This document shows, piece after piece, positions 8,221 through 13,623 of a DNA stretch of 13,623 nucleotides. Every line of letters begins with the position of its first letter. The stretch's first letter is position 1. A program made the position numbers and the translations under genes. Source of the DNA: Bordetella parapertussis (GTDB taxonomy: Bacteria > Pseudomonadota > Gammaproteobacteria > Burkholderiales > Burkholderiaceae_B); contig CAMBLP010000047.1 in NCBI GenBank assembly GCA_945868195.1, positions 1 through 13,623 on the forward strand. Reading direction: 5' to 3'. Below the pieces are notes generated by a model. It did not search any database. It had not been told where the DNA came from and saw only the letters and a list, made by a program, of their open reading frames with translations.

Positions 8221-11044
8221 GCTTCACCGCGCCCTCGGGATGAATCCCTGTTGTTTTTAGATAATCTTTGACGATGCGCTCCATGCGCATAAACCGCGAG
8301 CCCTTCACCAACACACTCTTGGCTGAAAGTATCTGCAACATTTCACACAAATGTTCCGACGACGTACCGATCACGGCCGAGACCCCAAAAGCTTGGGCAC
8401 TTTCACGCGTCGCCTCGCCAAGCGTCAGCAAGTGCTCAACACCCCGTTCGCGCGCGTAGGCTCCCACTTCACGATGCATTTCCGGACCGTTGTCACCGAC
8501 CTCCCCCATATCGCCAAGCACGAGCACTCGTGGCGCAGGCAGAGTAGCGAGCACATCAATAGCGGCACGCACAGAATCAGGATTTGCGTTGTAACTGTCG
8601 TCGATTAAAACTCTTTGGTTGCTTAAACGATGTGTTTGCATCCGACCCGCTACGGCCTGAAAACTTTCCAGGCCCAGAGCAATCGCCGACCGAGGCGCAC
8701 CGGCCGAATGTGCGCAAGCCGCTGCGGCCAGGGCATTGCGTACATTATGCAAACCCGGCACTGAGAGTTGAATGTTGCATTGACCACCAGGCAGATTCAA
8801 GACGAAAGTCGAGCCAAGCGCATCGGCTTGAATCTCGCTTGGCCACACCTCAGCTTGATCTGTCATGCCAAACCGCAACGACGGATGCTGAATGGACAAA
8901 CGACTCCATAGCGCCGAAAACTCTTCATCCGCAGGATAAATCTTGATGCCGTCCTCGCTGAGCGAATCAAAAACCGCGCCGTTTTCAAGCGCGACCGCTT
9001 CTACGCTCGCCATAAACTCTTGATGCTCTCTTTGTGCATTGTTGACCAACGCTACCGTTGGCTCCACGATCCGAGCAAGCACCTCGATTTCGCCGGGATG
9101 GTTCATACCCAGCTCAATCACAGCAGCTTGATGCGCACGACGCAAACGCATCAACGTCAACGGCACACCAAGCTCGTTATTCAGATTGCCGACCGTCGCC
9201 AAGCTTTGTTCTTTGCCGAGCCACGCGACCAAGATAGCGGCAATCATTTCTTTGGTCGTCGTCTTGCCGTTGCTGCCGGTGACGGCAATCATCGGGATCG
9301 AAAATTGACGACGCCAAGCTTGACCCAGCGCGAGCAACGCTGCGCGCGTGTCACCCAGTGCAATTTGAGGCAATGCAAGGGTCGTGTCACTCTTGTCGAC
9401 GATCGCCACACTAGCGCCCAATTCTGCGACTTGTTTTAAAAAATCATGTCCGTCGAAATTCTCGCCGCGTAAGGCAACAAAGACCGCACCCGCATCCAGT
9501 TTTCTCGAATCCGTCTGCACAGGACGCTCTTGCATCAATAAAAATGCTGCCTGCGCCCACTGACGGTCATCAAAGTCATGACGGATACCTCGCACTTCTT
9601 GATACGTTTCATGTCCCTTGCCTGCGATGAGAATCACATCGTTGGCATCCGCGCCCAACACGGTTTGAAGAATCGCTTGTGCCCGATCTTCAATAATATG
9701 AACATTGTTTTTTGATGTATCAGAAAGATCGGCAAGGATATTGGCCAAAATTATCGCAGGCTCTTCATTTCGCGGATTATCGCTTGTCACAACGACATGA
9801 TCGGCCAAGCGTTGCGCAATACTCCCCATAATGGGACGCTTACCCGCATCTCGATTGCCACCACAACCAAAGACACACCAGAGTTTGCCTTGTCGCGACT
9901 GAGTCAAAGGACGTAGCGTCCTAAGAACGCGATCCAAGGCGTCCGGCGTGTGCGCATAATCCACGACGACCACAGGCACGGCCACATTCGTCAAAAGAGA
10001 GGTCACGCGTTCGAGTCGTCCATCGACCGGATTCAACTCGGCAATCGCTGCGCTGATTTTTGTCAGATCCCATCCTAACGCTTGCAATATGCCCGAGACA
10101 CATAACAAGTTCGACACATTATGGTTGCCCAGAGCGCGGCTTTGTACCTGCTCTTGTCTACCCTGCGACTTGAGCACAAAAGCCTTGCCATGCGCTTGCG
10201 GCTGCAGGTCGCTTGCCGTCAGCGTCGCGGTACCTGCTTGATTCGTAATGCTGTAAGTCAACACCGCACAAGAAACTTGCTGAGCGAGTCGAACACCTAC
10301 CGGATCATCCAGATTAAAGACGGCAAACTTCAGTCCAGACCATGAAAACAATCTGGCCTTTGCCGCTTCGTATGCTTGCATGGTCTTGTGATAATCGAGG
10401 TGATCACGCGACAAATTGGTATAGCCGGCAATATGAATCCGGACGCCATCTAGACGCCCCTGATCCAGCCCGATCGAAGACGCCTCCATCGCAACATAGG
10501 CGGCACCGACTTCGTGCAGCATCGCCAAGGTTTTATGTACCGATATCACATCGGGCGTTGTCAATTGACCTGGTACTAAATAGCCGTCTGGATATGTCAC
10601 GCCTAGTGTGCCGATCACCCCCACCTGTTGACCATCACCTCTAAGGGCCTGAGACAGCCAGTCGACACAACTTGTTTTTCCGTTCGTACCTGTAACCGCA
10701 ATCACGGTCAGCTTGGCTGAAGGACTGTCATACCAAAGGTCCGCTAATATGCCTAAGCGCGCCTTTAAACTGAGCACGGCAAAAAGTGGCACCTCAGCAT
10801 CGATGGCCTGCCATGCCTGTCGATCATCGACATGCATCACCACGGCAGAGGCACCGCGCTCGATCGCCATCGCAATAAAGTCGCGCCCGTCGCTCTGCTT
10901 CCCAGGGATCGCGACAAATACATCACCAGACGTCACCAGACGGGAGTCAGACGTTAAGTGTGCACCACACTCCACGGTCCGTCGCAACAATGCGATGAGA
11001 TTCTCACTGGACGTGCTGTCATCGATCAACACAGAACGCGTCAT
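8210..11044 (-). CDS. murE-murF: Bifunctional MurE-MurF fusion: UDP-MurNAc-tripeptide synthetase / UDP-MurNAc-pentapeptide synthetase
   Basis: One 944-residue reading frame carries two complete Mur ligase catalytic units. MurE (about 1-503) adds meso-diaminopimelate to UDP-MurNAc-L-Ala-D-Glu. Its signatures are SDSR (32-35), P-loop TGTNGKTS (118-125), [12 protein letters not shown] (187-198), LSRDHLDYH (211-219), likely carbamylated Lys229, DYAHTPDAL (362-370), the meso-DAP motif DNPR (422-425) and GKGHE (475-479). MurF (from about 505) adds D-Ala-D-Ala. Its signatures are TDSR (511-514), P-loop [10 protein letters not shown] (589-598), [10 protein letters not shown] (644-653), [11 protein letters not shown] (668-678), [11 protein letters not shown] (764-774), [10 protein letters not shown] (815-824) and LGDMGEVG (843-850). 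No stop, frameshift or linker separates the halves. MurF's usual first ~25 residues are absent. The ATG overlaps the ftsI stop as ATGA with GGGAGG 6 bases upstream. The fusion is known from Bordetella and relatives. Confidence 0.97.
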   Translation of the reverse strand: MTRSVLIDDSTSSENLIALLRRTVECGAHLTSDSRLVTSGDVFVAIPGKQSDGRDFIAMAIERGASAVVMHVDDRQAWQAIDAEVPLFAVLSLKARLGILADLWYDSPSAKLTVIAVTGTNGKTSCVDWLSQALRGDGQQVGVIGTLGVTYPDGYLVPGQLTTPDVISVHKTLAMLHEVGAAYVAMEASSIGLDQGRLDGVRIHIAGYTNLSRDHLDYHKTMQAYEAAKARLFSWSGLKFAVFNLDDPVGVRLAQQVSCAVLTYSITNQAGTATLTASDLQPQAHGKAFVLKSQGRQEQVQSRALGNHNVSNLLCVSGILQALGWDLTKISAAIAELNPVDGRLERVTSLLTNVAVPVVVVDYAHTPDALDRVLRTLRPLTQSRQGKLWCVFGCGGNRDAGKRPIMGSIAQRLADHVVVTSDNPRNEEPAIILANILADLSDTSKNNVHIIEDRAQAILQTVLGADANDVILIAGKGHETYQEVRGIRHDFDDRQWAQAAFLLMQERPVQTDSRKLDAGAVFVALRGENFDGHDFLKQVAELGASVAIVDKSDTTLALPQIALGDTRAALLALGQAWRRQFSIPMIAVTGSNGKTTTKEMIAAILVAWLGKEQSLATVGNLNNELGVPLTLMRLRRAHQAAVIELGMNHPGEIEVLARIVEPTVALVNNAQREHQEFMASVEAVALENGAVFDSLSEDGIKIYPADEEFSALWSRLSIQHPSLRFGMTDQAEVWPSEIQADALGSTFVLNLPGGQCNIQLSVPGLHNVRNALAAAACAHSAGAPRSAIALGLESFQAVAGRMQTHRLSNQRVLIDDSYNANPDSVRAAIDVLATLPAPRVLVLGDMGEVGDNGPEMHREVGAYARERGVEHLLTLGEATRESAQAFGVSAVIGTSSEHLCEMLQILSAKSVLVKGSRFMRMERIVKDYLKTTGIHPEGAVKHAV

Positions 11045-12771
11045 CGAGCACCTCCCAGGGTAGTAGCTACCACCGACGAAGAGAAAGGCGCATCAGGCTG
11101 CACTCCCATAATGCGCAGCGTACTCCCGACGATAGAAGAAAAAACCGGCGCAGCCACCAAGCCACCGTAGTAAACCCCCGAGCTCGGCTCATCGATCGTC
11201 ACAGCGACCACGATGCGCGGATCAGAAACCGGCGCAAAACCTACAAAAGATCCCCGATAACGGCTCGTGCTGTACCTTCCATCCACGATTTTTCGTGCAG
11301 TGCCGCTCTTTCCAGCAACACGATACCCCTGAACAGCTGCTGCTTTAGATCCCTCAGGTCCTGCAGAGGCCTCGAGCATTAAGCGCACACGCTTTGCAAC
11401 ATCTGGCTGAAAAATACGCGTGCTCGCCATCGCATGATCCCGCTTGACGAGCGATAAGCCCACCATATCCCCGTCGCGGGCGAATGCCGAATAGGCGCGC
11501 GCCATTTGCAGCAAAGACACGGACATTCCATAACCATACGACATAGTGGCTTTTTCAATCAAACGCCACCTTTCCCAAGGCCGCAGACGACCTGCGGCTG
11601 CTCCGGGAAAGCCTGTCTGAGGCGCCTGACCAAAGCCCAAATCATTAAAGCGCGCCCACATTTCGCGAGATTCGAGCTTTTCAGAAATCAATGTCATCCC
11701 AATATTGCTAGACTTGATCAGGACACCACTCGTATCCAAGACACCATTGGCCTTGACATCGCTAATCGTCGCGCCTTGATACGGAAACTTGCCGTTGCCC
11801 GTCCTAAATTGCGAAGTAGGTGTGATGCGATTGAGCTCCAAGGCCAGCGCCAACGTGAAGGGCTTCATGATCGATCCAGGCTCAAACGTATCGGTCAGCG
11901 CCTGATTACGTAAATTTCCACTTCTAAAAGATTCGCGCTTATTAGGATCGTAGGTTGGCATATTTCCCAACGCGAGAATCTCTCCCGTTTTGACATCAAT
12001 CACCACAGCCGCAGCACCTTTGGCTTTTGTAGTGGCCATCGCATCTTGTAACGCGCGATACACCTGGTATTGAATCCGCGTATCGATGGATAGCTTGATG
12101 TCGCGACCATCCTCCGGGGAATCGATTTCGCGAACATCATCAATATTGCGCCCCATCCTATCCTTCATGACGCGACGACTTCCTGCTCGGCCGGCCAGCT
12201 GGTCATTGAACGCAAGCTCCACGCCCTCTTGACCCTTATCATCGAGATTATTCAAACCAACAATGTTGCCTGTAACCGAGCCTTCAGGATAAAAACGGCG
12301 ATTATCCGGATGCAAACTGACTCCGGAAATACGTAGCTGTTCAATTTTTTTACCGACATCGAGCGGCACCTGCCGCTTGAGATAGATAAAGTTTCTTTTC
12401 TCGTCGGCGATTCTTTTGCGCAGCTCAGCGAGAGGCATCTCAAGCAGATCAGCAAGACTTTGCATCTTGGCGACCGAAGTCTCGCGATGCTGACGTGGCT
12501 GAAAAGCGATTGCATTCGCGGGAATACTCGCCGCCAACACCACATCGTGACGATCTAAAATCTTTCCTCTGCTGGCATGCAAGGTCAGCGTATGCTCATA
12601 ACGCTTTTCACCTTGCTGCTGCAAAAACTCAGTCGTGATCCCTTGCAAGTAAATAGCGCGTCCGGCCAAGACCAAAAATCCTAGACCAAACAAAATCAGC
12701 AGCAAACGACCGCGCCACATCGGATAACTCATCTGCAGCACCGGGTTTTTAAAGAAAGGCATACGCTTCAT
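11041..12771 (-). CDS. ftsI: Septal peptidoglycan transpeptidase FtsI (PBP3)
   Basis: FtsI is the class B penicillin-binding protein that cross-links septal peptidoglycan made by FtsW. The 576-residue product has a short basic cytoplasmic tail and one transmembrane segment at about 22-42. The non-catalytic pedestal domain begins with ASRGKILDR (66-74) and includes HPDNRRFYPEG (154-164), followed by GQEGVELAFN (180-189). The transpeptidase domain has the nucleophile Ser300 in EPGSIMKPF (SxxK), SSN (354-356) and KSGTA (488-492), all three penicillin-binding motifs intact. No cysteine-lipobox or second catalytic domain is seen. Length is normal (E. coli FtsI is 588). The ATG at 12771 overlaps the ftsL stop as ATGA and has GGAGG 6 bases upstream. 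It overlaps murEF by 4 bases. Confidence 0.97.
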   Translation of the reverse strand: MKRMPFFKNPVLQMSYPMWRGRLLLILFGLGFLVLAGRAIYLQGITTEFLQQQGEKRYEHTLTLHASRGKILDRHDVVLAASIPANAIAFQPRQHRETSVAKMQSLADLLEMPLAELRKRIADEKRNFIYLKRQVPLDVGKKIEQLRISGVSLHPDNRRFYPEGSVTGNIVGLNNLDDKGQEGVELAFNDQLAGRAGSRRVMKDRMGRNIDDVREIDSPEDGRDIKLSIDTRIQYQVYRALQDAMATTKAKGAAAVVIDVKTGEILALGNMPTYDPNKRESFRSGNLRNQALTDTFEPGSIMKPFTLALALELNRITPTSQFRTGNGKFPYQGATISDVKANGVLDTSGVLIKSSNIGMTLISEKLESREMWARFNDLGFGQAPQTGFPGAAAGRLRPWERWRLIEKATMSYGYGMSVSLLQMARAYSAFARDGDMVGLSLVKRDHAMASTRIFQPDVAKRVRLMLEASAGPEGSKAAAVQGYRVAGKSGTARKIVDGRYSTSRYRGSFVGFAPVSDPRIVVAVTIDEPSSGVYYGGLVAAPVFSSIVGSTLRIMGVQPDAPFSSSVVATTLGGAR

Positions 12772-13064
12772 CGCACACCTCCCTGCGTACCCGAACCAGA
12801 ACGTGGCTGTGCCACGTAGACCGTGCGGTCGGGCACGATGCCCGTCATCTTGAGTTCTTCGCGCGCCAAGCGATCGACTTTGGCATTGTTAGACTCCGCA
12901 GCCCTGTCTAGCTGAAGTCGGCGCCAGTCGATTTCAAGATCGTGCGACTTTGCCTTGTATCGATCGAGCTGATCATAGAGTTGGCGAGATTGATAGCGCG
13001 CCGTGACCAACGACAATGCCGAAAACATCAAGACCAGCGCAACGAGAATGCAGACACGACCCAT
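12768..13064 (-). CDS. ftsL: Cell division protein FtsL
   Basis: FtsL is a small bitopic divisome protein that forms a complex with FtsB and FtsQ and activates FtsW-FtsI in the periplasm. Starting at the ATG at 13064 the product is 98 residues. It has an N-terminal membrane segment (about 3-21), then an amphipathic, charged stretch (about 22-66, with YQSRQLYDQLDRYKAKSHDLE) that fits a coiled coil, then REELKMTGIVPDRTVYV, a typical FtsL ending. A TTG one codon earlier is in frame, but AGGAGG at 13076-13071 sits 6 bases from the ATG and only 3 from the TTG, so ATG is preferred. The ATG overlaps the rsmH stop by one base (TGATG). FtsL is poorly conserved, so the call rests on topology, size, the C-terminal motif and its position between rsmH and ftsI. 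Confidence 0.93.
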   Translation of the reverse strand: MGRVCILVALVLMFSALSLVTARYQSRQLYDQLDRYKAKSHDLEIDWRRLQLDRAAESNNAKVDRLAREELKMTGIVPDRTVYVAQPRSGSGTQGGVR

Positions 13065-13623
13065 CAATGCCCTCCTCGTTTGTGCCGAGAAGGGACTGCG
13101 ACAGGCAATGCCGTTACTGTCCGTTCAGCCACGCGTAAAACGGCCGAACGCGAGCGTGGGTTTTCGCTGATCTCATTATCAGAGGGAAGCACCCGCGCTA
13201 ACGCGAGCAAAACGGGCTGAGGCATTTCGCTTTCGCGAAGAGGGAGGCGGGCATACGCAGCTTCCGGACGGGATGCTGCTGCTATAAACTGCTTGACGAC
13301 GCGATCTTCCAGCGAGTGGAAGCTAATCACGGCCATACGTCCGCCTGTTTTCAGTAATGTCAGAGTTGTCTGGAGGGCGCTCTCGAGCTCTTCGAGCTCA
13401 CGATTGATGTAAATCCGTAAAGCTTGAAAGGTGCGTGTAGCCGGATGCTGGCTCTTTTCGCGCGTGCGGACGGCGCTTGACACGAGCTCGGCGAGGTCGA
13501 GCGTGGTAAGCAGCGGACTTGTTGCGCGGCGAGCAGCAATCGCCTTTGCAATCTGAAAAGCAAACCGTTCTTCGCCATATCGAACTATGACCTCCCGCAT
13601 CTCATCAACACTTGCCAGCGCCA
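13064..13623 (-). CDS. rsmH: 16S rRNA (cytosine(1402)-N(4))-methyltransferase RsmH (MraW), C-terminal part (cut by window edge)
   Basis: RsmH methylates N4 of C1402 in the decoding site of 16S rRNA using S-adenosylmethionine. The last 185 codons are visible and the 5' part runs off the right edge. The SAM-binding N-terminal motifs are therefore not seen. The visible part has [39 protein letters not shown], the hallmark [17 protein letters not shown], and [14 protein letters not shown] near the C-terminus, all conserved in RsmH. With a family length near 310-320, roughly 130 residues are missing. The frame continues past the internal Met at 13600 through ALASVDE to the edge, so that Met is not the start. 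The stop overlaps the ftsL ATG by one base. The gene normally follows mraZ at the head of the dcw cluster, which would lie beyond the right edge. Confidence 0.96.
   Translation of the reverse strand, partial: ALASVDEMREVIVRYGEERFAFQIAKAIAARRATSPLLTTLDLAELVSSAVRTREKSQHPATRTFQALRIYINRELEELESALQTTLTLLKTGGRMAVISFHSLEDRVVKQFIAAASRPEAAYARLPLRESEMPQPVLLALARVLPSDNEISENPRSRSAVLRVAERTVTALPVAVPSRHKRGGH
13071..13076 (-). promoter_or_regulatory. Strong Shine-Dalgarno of ftsL, decides ATG over TTG
   Basis: AGGAGG on the minus strand, within the last codons of rsmH. The spacer to the ATG at 13064 is GCATTG (6 bases). The alternative TTG at 13067 would leave only 3 bases, too close for normal initiation. 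Confidence 0.8.

Noticed and set aside
9533..9560. An internal start at Met504 that could yield MurF alone from the fusion
   Set aside because: The only AGG upstream is about 14 bases away, so the site lacks a properly spaced Shine-Dalgarno. The predicted product would also lack the usual MurF N-terminus. A low-level internal start cannot be excluded without proteomics.
1..13623. An undescribed accessory system, mobile element or CRISPR array
   Set aside because: The whole window is occupied by conserved dcw genes with gaps of at most 12 bases. There are no transposase, integrase, repeat-spacer or defence signatures.

Overview
The window is an uninterrupted stretch of a dcw (division and cell wall) cluster. 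All genes lie on the minus strand, so transcription runs from the right edge to the left edge. Reading along transcription the order is rsmH (cut by the right edge), ftsL, ftsI, a fused murE-murF, mraY, murD, ftsW, murG, murC, ddlB, ftsQ and ftsA (cut by the left edge after 28 codons). This is the classic proteobacterial order. The extended ~510-residue MurD, the MurE DNPR motif typical of meso-diaminopimelate enzymes, and above all the single-polypeptide MurE-MurF point to a betaproteobacterium of the order Burkholderiales, most likely the Alcaligenaceae (the Bordetella/Achromobacter lineage, where this fusion is known). Genus cannot be read from the sequence.

Layout. Right end (about 11.0-13.6 kb): 16S rRNA methyltransferase RsmH, the small divisome protein FtsL and the septal transpeptidase FtsI. 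Middle (about 5.5-11.0 kb): the MurE-MurF fusion, the lipid I synthase MraY and the ligase MurD. Left (about 0.1-5.5 kb): the septal glycosyltransferase FtsW, lipid II synthase MurG, ligase MurC, D-Ala-D-Ala ligase DdlB, the divisome scaffold FtsQ and the start of the FtsZ tether FtsA.

How the genes work together. MurC, MurD and MurE add L-Ala, D-Glu and meso-DAP to UDP-MurNAc. DdlB makes D-Ala-D-Ala, which MurF adds to finish the pentapeptide. MraY moves the product to undecaprenyl phosphate (lipid I) and MurG adds GlcNAc (lipid II). After flipping, FtsW polymerises lipid II and FtsI cross-links it at the septum. FtsL and FtsQ activate and scaffold that pair, and FtsA anchors FtsZ. Every peptidoglycan-precursor step from UDP-MurNAc to lipid II is encoded here.

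The genes are extremely compact. Seven junctions are four-base ATGA stop/start overlaps, one is a one-base TGATG overlap, one overlaps by 11 bases, and the only two gaps are 12 and 4 bases. No stretch over 300 bases lacks a gene. I saw no tRNA, rRNA, mobile element, CRISPR array, terminator or convincing internal promoter. I do not see a previously undescribed system. The points worth a second look are the linkerless MurE-MurF junction, a repeat-bearing low-complexity insertion in MurD with an A8 run, a Gly/Pro/Asp-rich insertion in FtsQ, and the chain of coupled starts.
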